Part shown: one piece after another, positions 53,502 to 62,020 of the stretch
Layout of the letters: each line of letters begins with the position of its first letter
How positions within the stretch are numbered: the stretch's first letter is position 1
NCBI GenBank assembly: GCA_035550315.1
Contig: DASZPL010000098.1
Coordinates: forward strand, 1-64,000
Direction of reading: 5' to 3'
Source: DASZPL01 sp035550315
Lineage (GTDB): Bacteria > Actinomycetota > Actinomycetes > JAFAQI01
Length of the DNA stretch: 64,000 nucleotides
Translations under genes and position numbers: made by a program
Notes under the pieces: model-generated
Told to the model about the DNA's origin: nothing
The model's input: only the letters and a program-made list of their open reading frames with translations
Database searches by the model: none

Positions 53502-54266
53502 ATGGGTGTCGTCGATCGGGACGGGGTGCAGATCGCGTACGACGTGATTGCGGGGCCCGGCGACGCCGTACCGCTCTTCCTGACGCATGGGTACTCCGCG
53601 TCGCAGGCGATGTGGGCGCCGAATCTCATGGCGTTGGCCGCCGACCGGGCGGTTGTGACCATCGACCTGCGTGGCCACGGCAAGTCGGCGTCGCCGGACG
53701 AGCAGCGCCTCTACTCGCACGAGCTCAGCGTGGCCGACATGGCGGCGGTGATGGACGCCTGCGGCATCGAGCGGGCGGCCGTCGGCGGCCTCTCGCTCGG
53801 CGGCTACCTGTCGCTGGCCTTCTACGCCGCGCACCCGCAGCGGGTCGCGTGCCTGCTGCTGTTCGACACCGGTCCCGGCTTCCGGTCGGACGCGTCGCGA
53901 GCGAAGTGGAACGAGTGGGCGACCCGACAGGCGACCCGGATCGAGGAGCGCGGCGCCGGCGCGCTCGCGAGCACCGCCGAGGTCTCGCGCACGGACGTCA
54001 ACCCGAAAGGCCTGGCGAACGCCGCCCGCGGGATGCTCGCGCAGCAGGACGGCTCCGTGATGGCGAGCCTGCCGAACGTCAAGGTCCCGACCTTGGTGCT
54101 CGTCGGTGCCGACGACGAGCGCTTCCTGGCCGCGGCCGACTACATGGCGAAGACCATCCCCGATGCCGAGAAGGTCGTGATCCCGGAGGCCGGGCACGCC
54201 GCCAACATCGATCAACCGGCCGCGTTCAACGCCGCCGTTGTGGACTTCCTGCGGCGGCACGCGTGA
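53502..54266 (+). CDS. Alpha/beta hydrolase
   Basis: 254 residues from ATG 2 bases after the previous stop; a longer frame from 53031 is rejected. Oxyanion region FLTHGYSAS, nucleophile GLSLGGYLSL (Ser), acid near LVLVGADDERF, and His in PEAGHAANIDQP. It may be an esterase, thioesterase or lactonase acting with the flanking dehydrogenases. Its stop overlaps the next start (GTGA). Confidence 0.88.
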   Translation: MGVVDRDGVQIAYDVIAGPGDAVPLFLTHGYSASQAMWAPNLMALAADRAVVTIDLRGHGKSASPDEQRLYSHELSVADMAAVMDACGIERAAVGGLSLGGYLSLAFYAAHPQRVACLLLFDTGPGFRSDASRAKWNEWATRQATRIEERGAGALASTAEVSRTDVNPKGLANAARGMLAQQDGSVMASLPNVKVPTLVLVGADDERFLAAADYMAKTIPDAEKVVIPEAGHAANIDQPAAFNAAVVDFLRRHA

Positions 54267-55396
54267 CCACCTTCGTCTTCACCGACGAGCAGCTGGAGCT
54301 GCGCGCCGCGGTCCGCCGGTTTCTCGACGCGAGGTCGCCGAGCACCGAGGTGCGCCGGCTGATGGAGACCGACGACGGCTACGACGCGGCGGTCTGGTCG
54401 CAGATGGCCGAGCAGCTCGGTCTGCAGGGCATCGCCATCCCGGAGGATCACGGCGGCTCAGGGTGCGGGCCGGTAGAACAACTCGTGGTCCTCGAGGAGA
54501 TGGGCCGGGCGCTGTTGTGTGCGCCGTACTTCTCCTCGGTGATCCTCGCGGCTAACGCGCTGCTCGCGTCCGGTGACGTTGCCGCGTGCAAGGACTACCT
54601 GCCGGGCATCGCCGACGGTTCGCTCATCGCAACCGTCGCCGGAGCCGAAGCCAACGGGGATTGGCTGGCACCACCGACCGTCGCCGCGTCGGCCTCGGCC
54701 GCGGGCTACCTGCTCACCGGGCTGAAGTCCTACGTGCTCGACGGTCACACCGCCGAACTGCTGCTCGTCACAGCCATGGCACCGGACGGACCGAGCCTGT
54801 TCGCGGTCGAGCCGGGCGCCGGGGGAGTGCAGCGCCGAAGGCTCGAGACGATCGACATGACTCGCAAGCTCGCGACGGTGACGTTCACCGAAGCGCCGGC
54901 GCGGTTGGTTGGAGCTGCGGGTGCGGCTGCACAGATCGTCGACGCGGTCCTCGGCCGTGCCGTTGTGGCGCTGGCGGCCGAGCAGGTGGGCGGCGCGCAG
55001 GCGTGTTTGGACATGGCGGTCGAGTACGCGAAGCTGCGGGTCCAGTTCGGCCGGCAGATCGGCTCCTTCCAGGCGATCAAGCACAAGTGCGCCGACATGC
55101 TGCTCGACGTCGAGTCGGCGCGGTCGGCGGCGTACTACGCAGCCTGGACAGCGCAGGACCGCCCGGCGGAGCTGGCGATGGTCGCCAGCCTGGCGAAGGC
55201 GTACTGCTCGGAGGCGTACGTCCGGACGGCTGCCGAGAACATCCAGGTGCACGGTGGCATCGGCTTCACCTGGGAGCACGACGCCCACCTCTACTACCGC
55301 CGCGCGCGTTCCAGCGAAGCGATGTTCAGTACGCCGAACGACCACTGGGACGCGGTCGCCGGCCACCTGCTCGACGCCCGTGCGGCCGCAACGTAG
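54263..55396 (+). CDS. Acyl-CoA dehydrogenase, heteromeric (steroid side-chain-like) type, subunit B
   Basis: 377 residues from GTG overlapping the hydrolase stop by four bases. ACAD features: FTDEQLELRAAVRRFLDAR, AEQLGLQGIAIPEDHGGSG, RVQFGRQIGSFQAIKHKCAD and IQVHGGIGFTWEHDAHLYYR. The usual catalytic region after that reads RARSSEAMF instead of YEGTSEIQ, as in the smaller FadE subunits of steroid-type complexes. Together with the 416-residue subunit it probably forms a heterotetramer. Substrate is unknown. Confidence 0.88.
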   Translation: MTTFVFTDEQLELRAAVRRFLDARSPSTEVRRLMETDDGYDAAVWSQMAEQLGLQGIAIPEDHGGSGCGPVEQLVVLEEMGRALLCAPYFSSVILAANALLASGDVAACKDYLPGIADGSLIATVAGAEANGDWLAPPTVAASASAAGYLLTGLKSYVLDGHTAELLLVTAMAPDGPSLFAVEPGAGGVQRRRLETIDMTRKLATVTFTEAPARLVGAAGAAAQIVDAVLGRAVVALAAEQVGGAQACLDMAVEYAKLRVQFGRQIGSFQAIKHKCADMLLDVESARSAAYYAAWTAQDRPAELAMVASLAKAYCSEAYVRTAAENIQVHGGIGFTWEHDAHLYYRRARSSEAMFSTPNDHWDAVAGHLLDARAAAT

Positions 55397-55399
55397 TCG

Positions 55400-56635
55400 T
55401 CAGTCCTCCTCCGCGCCGTTGCGGTAGCGGCTGAATGCCACGACCGGTCGGTTGTGCTTCGCGAGGGCCAGTGCCGAGATGACCTCATGCGTCGGGTGCG
55501 GCGTCAGCGTCGTCAGGCGCGACCAGGACCCGCCGTGCAGGGACTCCGATCGAATCGTGCCGCGCGAGCCGCGCCCACCCAGCCGCCGGTCGAAGGCGAG
55601 GACGAGCCGGCCGCCGCTGTGCGACAGCGCGACGTGCGGTTCGACGTCGTGGACGGTGACGTGTGCCGGCCGCGTCGGGGGTGACCAGGTGCCTGCCTTG
55701 GTGCGCGTGACCAGTTCGATCGGGGCGTACGCCGGGTTAGCGGGCACATCGTTCTGCGCTAACGCGACGACCACTCGGCCGTCGGACGCGGCAGCGTCAG
55801 CGATGCGGTAGGACTCGGCACCCACGCCGAAGGGCAGCGTGGCGATCTGCCGGGGACTGCTCCAATGGCCGCCCGGCTGCCGGCTGACCACAACGGCGGT
55901 GTCGGGAACGCCGATGTGCTCACCGACGATCAGCTCTTCGCCAGTGACCGGGTCACGGCGAAAGATCGCGTCACTCAGATACGGATCGAGCTCGGCTGAC
56001 TGGTGACTGCGGCTGAACGCTCTGCCCGGGGTCCCGACATACAGCTGCATCGGGCTCCCGTCGCCGACGCGCGCAAGGATCGCGAGCCGGTTCCTGGGAA
56101 GCGCGATGGCGCCGGCCACGGCAAATGGCACCTCGGCACCACAGTCCGTCTTGGTGCAACGTGCGGCGAGCCTCGGCCTTGGCAGATGGTGGCTGCCGAT
56201 GGGCGTCTGCGCGGTCCAGACCCCGGTCCGAGTGTCGAAGACGGTGAAAACGTGCTTCCCGTTGACACTGATCAACGTCTCGACGGGGTACGTCCGGCCG
56301 ATCGGTAGCGAAAGCTGCTGCTCGGAGAAGTGCTTGTCGTGGGCGTGACGCGAGTAGTAGCGCAGGTCGTCGTTCCTTTTGCCGGCGATGAAGCGAGCCG
56401 TGAGAACGTGCTCGCCACCGTGCGGATCGATGGCGAAGTCGCCCCACACCTCTGTCCCGTCGCCGAGGCGCGTGACGAGGCCGTGATCGGTCAACACATA
56501 ACCCGGCGTGTGGTGCGTCGGCCGACTGGCGTTCGCTGGCGCCATGGCTGCCATCGACGCCGCACCGGCGACAACGGCAACCGCTGCCACGACTCGTGTT
56601 GCCCGGCCAGATTGCCGGGAGTGCTTCAGTCGCAC
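55400..56635 (-). CDS. Secreted protein of unknown function, paralogue of the 56.8 kb gene (propeller-like)
   Basis: 411 residues from a GTG with AGGGAG upstream; a frame open to 56779 adds 48 unlikely residues. A signal peptide is clear (RVVAAVAVVAGAASMAAMAPANA). The mature part contains repeated short beta-strand blocks with W/G/S residues (GVWTAQTPIGSHHLPRPRL, GHWSSPRQIATLPFG, GTWSPPTRPAHVTVHD), suggesting a beta-propeller such as sialidase/BNR-like. It shares TAQT-type and C-rich blocks with the neighbouring secreted protein. Function unknown. Confidence 0.75.
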   Translation of the reverse strand: MRLKHSRQSGRATRVVAAVAVVAGAASMAAMAPANASRPTHHTPGYVLTDHGLVTRLGDGTEVWGDFAIDPHGGEHVLTARFIAGKRNDDLRYYSRHAHDKHFSEQQLSLPIGRTYPVETLISVNGKHVFTVFDTRTGVWTAQTPIGSHHLPRPRLAARCTKTDCGAEVPFAVAGAIALPRNRLAILARVGDGSPMQLYVGTPGRAFSRSHQSAELDPYLSDAIFRRDPVTGEELIVGEHIGVPDTAVVVSRQPGGHWSSPRQIATLPFGVGAESYRIADAAASDGRVVVALAQNDVPANPAYAPIELVTRTKAGTWSPPTRPAHVTVHDVEPHVALSHSGGRLVLAFDRRLGGRGSRGTIRSESLHGGSWSRLTTLTPHPTHEVISALALAKHNRPVVAFSRYRNGAEED

Positions 56636-56824
56636 CGGACTCCCTTTCCCGCGACCCCCGTGTAGTGCCGTCAGGCCGACACCTACACGTCCAACGTCTC
56701 CCGAAGCGGAATGGTTGACACCGATTACAAGTCGACGTCGCACCTGGCGGCGGGTACGCAGTTCCCGGGGGCCGGTCACGGATGGCCTGCTGCGGTGGCC
56801 GGGCTGACCGGTGGGGATCGACGC

Positions 56825-58309
56825 TTACGACCGCACGTATGCGAGAACCCGGTGGCCGGAAGGCGTGAAGGCGAACCCCGCTGCGACGTCGCCGTACCAG
56901 TGCGTCAGGCGCTCCGCATGGTTCCAAATCTTCCCGACCCGGGTTTCCGAATGCAGCCCGCCGCAGGTCAGCTGACAGCTGTCCTTCTCCCGCGTCCAGG
57001 CGGCGTGCAGCCGGCCGGTGGTCGGATCGACGGCGAGCAATAGGTGATCGTCGTGCCGGGTCGTGTCCGGCAGCTTCATTCGCTGCGACCAGCTGCCGGA
57101 TGGGCTGCGAGTGGTGAGGAGGAGGGTTCCGGTCGCGCCGGTCTCCTTGCGGTACGCGGTGTTGCCGATGAACCCGAGGTAGACACGTCCGCCGTACGTC
57201 GTCAGCGACTCGACGCTGTCACCGGTGGGCACCGTTGGCACCGTCGCGGGGCCAGTCCATGAGCCACTTGGTGTTCGCGTCCATGTGACCGTTGCGGAGG
57301 CGTCGGCGCCGACGATCACGACATCGCCGGTCCTCGGGTCGCGGCTGATGCCGCGGACGCTCATCTGGGCGCCGCTCGGCAGGTCCGTCGCGATGAAGCT
57401 ACCGCCGGGCGTGCCGGTCAGCACCTGGGCGGAACCGCCGTCGTTCGCGTTGGCGGCGATGACCGCCTCGCCGTTCGGGAGCTGTGACCAGCCCTTTGCG
57501 ACCACGGCATCGTCGTCGGTCGCCGAGCAGTCGTCGCTGTGGCGCAGCAACTTCGGTGCCGGCATGGTCCGCGACGCGATGGAGGTCTGCGCGGTGTAGA
57601 TGCCGCTGCAGAGGTTCATCAGTACGGCGATCCGCTTGCCGTTGGTGCTCGTCTGCAGGCTGACCAGGCCATGGCCCGAGTCCGCGAACTGCCCCTTCGA
57701 CGCGTGCACGTGCCATCGCGTCGCGCCCTTGGCTCGGGTGGCGTAGACGAGGGTCTCGTCTTCGGAGCGGCTGGTCGGGCTTCCCTTCACCAAGGCGATG
57801 GCGTGGCGACGTCCCGACCGGTCGATGGTCACGTCACCCGAGGTTCCGTGCGGCAAATACAGCGATTCGCCGGGAACGTGAAGGCCGTCGGTGACCAGAT
57901 CGACGGCCGCGGTCCGGGTGCCGGCATATCGGCCGTGCCGGTCGAAGCCATAGACGACGAAGTTGTACGGCGTCATCGTCATCAGGCCGTGGATCTTGAC
58001 CGTCACGGCGTGGGCGGTGTTGCCGGTGTAGGTCTTGTCCGGCTTGGTTCTCGGCTTGTGGCTCTCGACGGACCGCGGTGAGGTTGCGCCGTGTCGCTTG
58101 AAGATCTGGTAGCCGGCGAGGCCCTTGGGGTGCGCCGGCGGGGAGATGGTCAGTTTGACCGTGTGCGGCGTGACCTCGGCGGTGCTCACGTAGGACGGCG
58201 CCAACCGACTCGCCGTCGAGCCGGTCGCGGGGAAGTTTGCCCCGACGCCGGCCACAGCGAGTGCCGACACGGCCACGGCAGCTAGTCGGCGTACGTGAGC
58301 GCGATGCAT
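56825..58309 (-). CDS. Secreted FN3-like plus propeller-like protein of unknown function
   Basis: 494 residues with a signal peptide (MHRAHVRRLAAVAVSALAVA...). Residues about 40-140 resemble a fibronectin type III domain (TPHTVKLTISPPAHPKGLAG, YQIFKRHGA, TPYNFVVYGFDRHGRY). The rest has propeller-like blocks similar to the neighbour (GIYTAQTSIASRTMPAPKLL, GSWTGPATVPTVPTGDSVES, GSWSQRMKLPDTTRHDDHLL). It probably binds sugars or wall polymers outside the cell, which is inference. 189 bases separate it from the paralogue; nothing else is seen there. Confidence 0.75.
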   Translation of the reverse strand: MHRAHVRRLAAVAVSALAVAGVGANFPATGSTASRLAPSYVSTAEVTPHTVKLTISPPAHPKGLAGYQIFKRHGATSPRSVESHKPRTKPDKTYTGNTAHAVTVKIHGLMTMTPYNFVVYGFDRHGRYAGTRTAAVDLVTDGLHVPGESLYLPHGTSGDVTIDRSGRRHAIALVKGSPTSRSEDETLVYATRAKGATRWHVHASKGQFADSGHGLVSLQTSTNGKRIAVLMNLCSGIYTAQTSIASRTMPAPKLLRHSDDCSATDDDAVVAKGWSQLPNGEAVIAANANDGGSAQVLTGTPGGSFIATDLPSGAQMSVRGISRDPRTGDVVIVGADASATVTWTRTPSGSWTGPATVPTVPTGDSVESLTTYGGRVYLGFIGNTAYRKETGATGTLLLTTRSPSGSWSQRMKLPDTTRHDDHLLLAVDPTTGRLHAAWTREKDSCQLTCGGLHSETRVGKIWNHAERLTHWYGDVAAGFAFTPSGHRVLAYVRS

Positions 58310-58486
58310 GACGAACTCCTCGGTTCGGTCTTCGTGTCTCCCAATCGCTCAACGCGGGCGACGGTCGAAAGGTTGACAGCCGGGACGTCGGCGTTGTGCA
58401 GAAGAGGCGCTTGACCTTGACCCTGGGGCAAGCCGCATGGTGCTCGTGGTCGGGCATCCGGCCCGATCGACGAGGGAGTTGAACCG

Positions 58487-59335
58487 GTGACGGAGATGAG
58501 CATCGGTGAGTTCGCGCGGCGCTCGCGGCTGTCGCCGAAGGCGCTGCGGCTCTACGACGACCTGGGCCTGCTCGTCCCGCAGCGCGTCGATGAGGTCTCC
58601 GGCTACCGCTTCTACGGTGACGCTCAGCTCGACCGGGCGCGACTGATCGCGGCGCTGCGTCAGATCGACGTGCCGCTGGCCGAGATCAAAGCTCTGCTCG
58701 ACCTCGCACCGCAGCGAGCGGCGGAACGGCTCGCCTCGCTGTGGCAGCAGGCGGAGCAACGGCACGCCTCACATCGCGAGCTGGTCAGCGTCCTCGTCCA
58801 GCGACTGAAGGGACTGACCCCGGTGACCTACGACGTAGCAACCCGCATGATTCCGCGACGCCACCTGTTGTGCCTGAAGCGCAACGTTGATCCGGACGGC
58901 GCCTGGGCGCTGGGCAAGGAGTTCATCGGCATTTTGCGGGCGCATCCGATGCCGAAGCTCGACGGCCGCGCCGGTGCGGCGTTCTCAATCTTCTGGGGCG
59001 AGGTCAGCGCGGACAGCGACGGCCCGGTCGAGTGGTGCCGGCCCGTGCCCGACGACCAGTCCGACGAGCTGGCCGCGCGGGTCCCGGAGCTCACGCTGCG
59101 GATCGAGCCCGCCCACGAGGAGGCGTACGTCGCGCTGGGTGCCGGCGCCGACGACCCCGCGCAGTGGCAGCTTGCCGATCAGTCGCTGCGCAGCTGGGCC
59201 GCCGCTCACGACATCACTCCGGCAGCTTTGTCGCTCACCCCGGAGGACCTCGGCGTACGGATCACCTACTTGTTCGCCGAGCCGGCGCCTGATCGCGACT
59301 TCGCCATCGCGTTTGCCCGAATCCCGCAAGCCTGA
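58487..59335 (+). CDS. MerR-family regulator with a GyrI-like ligand domain
   Basis: 282 residues from GTG; an ATG three codons on is equally possible. The MerR HTH is SIGEFARRSRLSPKALRLYD followed by DEVSGYRFYGDAQ and a dimerisation coiled coil (residues about 75-110). The C-terminal 160 residues form a GyrI/BmrR-like effector domain, which binds small lipophilic or cationic compounds. Its target genes are not evident; it is divergent from the secreted-protein gene with a 177-base gap. Confidence 0.9.
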   Translation: MTEMSIGEFARRSRLSPKALRLYDDLGLLVPQRVDEVSGYRFYGDAQLDRARLIAALRQIDVPLAEIKALLDLAPQRAAERLASLWQQAEQRHASHRELVSVLVQRLKGLTPVTYDVATRMIPRRHLLCLKRNVDPDGAWALGKEFIGILRAHPMPKLDGRAGAAFSIFWGEVSADSDGPVEWCRPVPDDQSDELAARVPELTLRIEPAHEEAYVALGAGADDPAQWQLADQSLRSWAAAHDITPAALSLTPEDLGVRITYLFAEPAPDRDFAIAFARIPQA

Positions 59336-59366
59336 GTGCGGGGCGGAGCCGCGGCTTCTCGACGGC

Positions 59367-60020
59367 TCAGTCCGCTGCTGGGCGGGTGAACATGAGGTGG
59401 GTCGCGCCGCTCGGTGCGCTCACCACCTCGATGTCGAAACGTTGGTCGAGGTCGTCGAACCCGTCCCATAGCCGTTCGCCGCGGCCAAGGACGATCGGTA
59501 CGACCGCGACGTGCATCTGGTCGATCAGGTCGGCGGCGAGGAACTGCCGGACTGTCGAGACGCCGCCGCCGATGCGGACGTCAAGACCGCCGCCCAGCTC
59601 GCGCGCCAGTTCGAGAGCCTCGGCAGGGCCCTTGTCGACGAAGTGGAACGTCGTGCCGCCCTGCATCTCGAGCACGGGCCGCACATGGTGGGTCAGCACG
59701 ACGACCGGCGTATGGAACGGCGGGTTGTCACCCCACCAGCCCTGCCACTCCTCGTCTTTCCAGGGTCCGCGCTGGTAGCCGAACTTGTTGCGCCCCATGA
59801 TCTCTACGCCGATACCAGGGCCCCACTGGCTGGCGAACGCGTTGTCGACCCCACGGCTCCCGCCCGGCTGGCCACTTTGGGCGCGGAACGCCTGGGTCGG
59901 GAAGAACCACTCGTGCAGCCGGTGGCCGGCGTGCCCAAACGGCGTGTCGAAACTTTGCCCTTCGCCCGTGCCGAAACCGTCGAGCGAGATCGCGAAGTTA
60001 TGGACCCGAACCAGAGACAT
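59367..60020 (-). CDS. RibD-C/dihydrofolate-reductase-like oxidoreductase
   Basis: 217 residues from MSLVRVHNF, with GGAGGACGG just upstream; an ATG-equivalent at 60038 would add six residues. The RibD C-terminal/DHFR-like fold shows VHNFAISLDGFGTG, VEIMGRNKFGYQRGPW, PVVVLTHHVR and VRIGGGVSTVRQFLAADLID, written in part. Such proteins reduce small ketones or flavin-related compounds with NADPH. The specific reaction is unknown. Confidence 0.88.
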   Translation of the reverse strand: MSLVRVHNFAISLDGFGTGEGQSFDTPFGHAGHRLHEWFFPTQAFRAQSGQPGGSRGVDNAFASQWGPGIGVEIMGRNKFGYQRGPWKDEEWQGWWGDNPPFHTPVVVLTHHVRPVLEMQGGTTFHFVDKGPAEALELARELGGGLDVRIGGGVSTVRQFLAADLIDQMHVAVVPIVLGRGERLWDGFDDLDQRFDIEVVSAPSGATHLMFTRPAAD

Positions 60021-60038
60021 CCGTCCTCCTCGGCTCAA

Positions 60039-60388
60039 ATAGTCGTCGCTACCGCCGACCGTTCATCCCCGTTCGGTGCGCCAGCATCGCATCGAGCTCT
60101 GGGCCGAAAACCGCGTGTGCGCAGCCTTGACGGCGGCCAGTTAGGTCGGCTCGTCGATGTGACGGGCCCTGCGGCACAAACTCATCGGTCACGGCCGTCG
60201 GAACCGGATGGGAGAGGACGCGAGCGGGCGGCAGACATCGTGACCATGTATCAGCACAGGGCCAAGACCCGCACCGGCGATCTTCCGGACGCCCCGCGTT
60301 CCAACCGCGGCACGGCGAACGGCGTCAAGAATCGACTCGGGTTCGTGTTGGCCGCGAGCTGCCATCACCGGCTAGGAGCGTTCACGAA
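60039..60388. other. Intergenic region without a convincing gene
   Basis: This 350-base stretch between two minus-strand genes has only one small frame, 60246-60392 (+), 48 residues starting MYQHRAKTRTGDLPDAPRSN, with no recognisable family and no ribosome-binding site. I see no tRNA, strong hairpin or repeat. It probably holds the promoter of the RibD-like gene. Confidence 0.5.
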
Positions 60389-61006
60389 CTAGTTGGCCAC
60401 GGCGACGCCCAGGTAGTCATAGGCGAGGAACTTTGGCGCACCCTTCTCGTAAAAGTTCTCCAGCTCCGTAACCGTAAGGCCCGCGCTGGCGATCAAGTCT
60501 GCGATCGGCCGGTTGAGGTTGCAGCCGCCGAAGAGCCGTTGCTGAATGCCGTTGAACCGCTGCTGCGTGCGCGCGATTTTTGGCTCGGGGGACAGCCCAT
60601 GTTCGATGAAGTGGAGGGTGCCGCCCGGACGAAGCACCCGTCGTACCTCACGAAGCGCCGCCTCGGCGTCCGGAATCGTGCACAGTGTCCAGGTCGACAA
60701 GGCCGCGTCAAAGCTGTCGTCGGCGAACGGTAGCGACTGCCCGTCAAGGCCAGCGCGTTTGACCGGTACGGCGGAGTTCGCCACCCGTTTGCGGGCGATC
60801 TTCCAGCCGGTGTCGGCGGGCTCGACCGCGGCAATCGATGTGACTGCCTGTGGGTAGAACGGCACGTTGAGGCCGGACCCGAAGCCGATCTCGACGACTT
60901 CGCCTTTCAGGCCCGCGCACACCCGCTCTCGATGCGGGTCGGACATCTTCATGCCGCAGACGAAGTTGATGATGTGCGGCACCATCTTGCTCTCGTAGTA
61001 GCCCAT
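60389..61006 (-). CDS. Class I SAM-dependent methyltransferase
   Basis: 205 residues. SAM motif I is VVEIGFGSGLNVPFYPQAV, and the family block FADDSFDAALSTWTLCTIPD is followed by VLRPGGTLHFIEHGLSPEP (in part). It resembles UbiE/COQ5-like methyltransferases acting on small molecules. It begins 9 bases after another methyltransferase gene, so the pair is co-transcribed. Substrate unknown. Confidence 0.9.
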   Translation of the reverse strand: MGYYESKMVPHIINFVCGMKMSDPHRERVCAGLKGEVVEIGFGSGLNVPFYPQAVTSIAAVEPADTGWKIARKRVANSAVPVKRAGLDGQSLPFADDSFDAALSTWTLCTIPDAEAALREVRRVLRPGGTLHFIEHGLSPEPKIARTQQRFNGIQQRLFGGCNLNRPIADLIASAGLTVTELENFYEKGAPKFLAYDYLGVAVAN

Positions 61007-61015
61007 CGTTCCCCC

Positions 61016-61885
61016 TCACCCAATTGGCTTCTGTCCGACGGTGAATGCCATTTGCACCGGCGGCGGCGCAGCTGCGACACGGATGCCGGTGCAACCAACG
61101 CTTTCCAACAGCAAGATCGATCTTGGCTCATCCATGAGATGGCCGCCGAAGCGATAGGTTCGCAGCCGCAACATCGCGTCAGCAATCGGGTCCGAAATCG
61201 GCAGGAAGCGCCCCAGTACGATCCACCCGCCAGGTTTCACCGAGCGTGCGACAGCCGCGACGGCGTCCACCATCGCCGGCTCTGTCAGGAAGAATGTTGG
61301 CACCCACGCGCAGTCAAAGCGATCGACGTCATCAAGCGCGATTACGTCCTGGTTGCGCAGTTCGATCCGGTCGGTGAGACCCGCGTCGGCGACATGTTTG
61401 CGTGCGCGTTCGAGTGATGGCTCCCACGTGTCGATGCCGACGACGGCAACCTCACGCCAGACATTCGTCGCACCGATCGCGAGCAGCCCAACCCCTGTGC
61501 CGACATCGAGGAGTTCCTTGACGTCGCCGATCTCAGGGAGGGCGGCATGGATCATCCCCGGCACGGCTGATGAGCCGCGGCCCCAGCCGTCGAGCACGCC
61601 AGGGTCGCGGTAGGCCCAGCCCGGCGCTCGCTCGGGCTCCTCGAGCAGGTCGAGCGCCTGCTTGAGCGAACTGCGTGCCAACGCGCGAACGATCGCGCGC
61701 TGCGGCGGCTCAAGCGAGGTCAGATCCGGCAAGCCGGCCGCCTCGCTCAACGCCCGTAGGCGGTCCAACACCCCCGCGTCGCCGCCATCGCTGTCGAGCA
61801 ACGCAAGATGAGCGCCGAGGGCGCCCAGCGACTCGGCGGTCAGCCCCCACTGCACGGTCGTCTGCATCGTTTGGTCGAAGCCCAT
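61016..61885 (-). CDS. SAM-dependent methyltransferase, second of a pair
   Basis: 289 residues from MGFDQTMQTTVQWGLT with GGGAGG upstream; an upstream frame to 62116 is rejected. An all-alpha N-terminal region of about 130 residues precedes motif I (KELLDVGTGVGLLAIGATNV) and the acidic VVGIDTWEPSLERARKHV; NQDVIALDDVDRFDCAWVPT follows. It may use the helical part for dimerisation, as in O-methyltransferases. It is divergent from the large ATPase gene. Confidence 0.88.
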   Translation of the reverse strand: MGFDQTMQTTVQWGLTAESLGALGAHLALLDSDGGDAGVLDRLRALSEAAGLPDLTSLEPPQRAIVRALARSSLKQALDLLEEPERAPGWAYRDPGVLDGWGRGSSAVPGMIHAALPEIGDVKELLDVGTGVGLLAIGATNVWREVAVVGIDTWEPSLERARKHVADAGLTDRIELRNQDVIALDDVDRFDCAWVPTFFLTEPAMVDAVAAVARSVKPGGWIVLGRFLPISDPIADAMLRLRTYRFGGHLMDEPRSILLLESVGCTGIRVAAAPPPVQMAFTVGQKPIG

Positions 61886-62020
61886 GCCTGCCTCCCTACG
61901 TCTGCTGACGATCATGGGCCGAACCGAGCCGACGTGCATCAGTGAAATCACGGCAAATAGGCCGAAGCCGACGCTTCGTTGAGGGTGGAAACCGGACGCG
62001 GAAGCCGTCAGGATGGCGTC

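Noticed and set aside
58402..58432. Possible MerR operator/promoter upstream of the MerR gene
   Set aside because: A TTGACC-TTGACC stretch and a partial inverted repeat are present, but no convincing -10 box at MerR-type spacing could be found.
60246..60392. Small plus-strand frame of 48 residues
   Set aside because: No ribosome-binding site, no known family and unremarkable composition.
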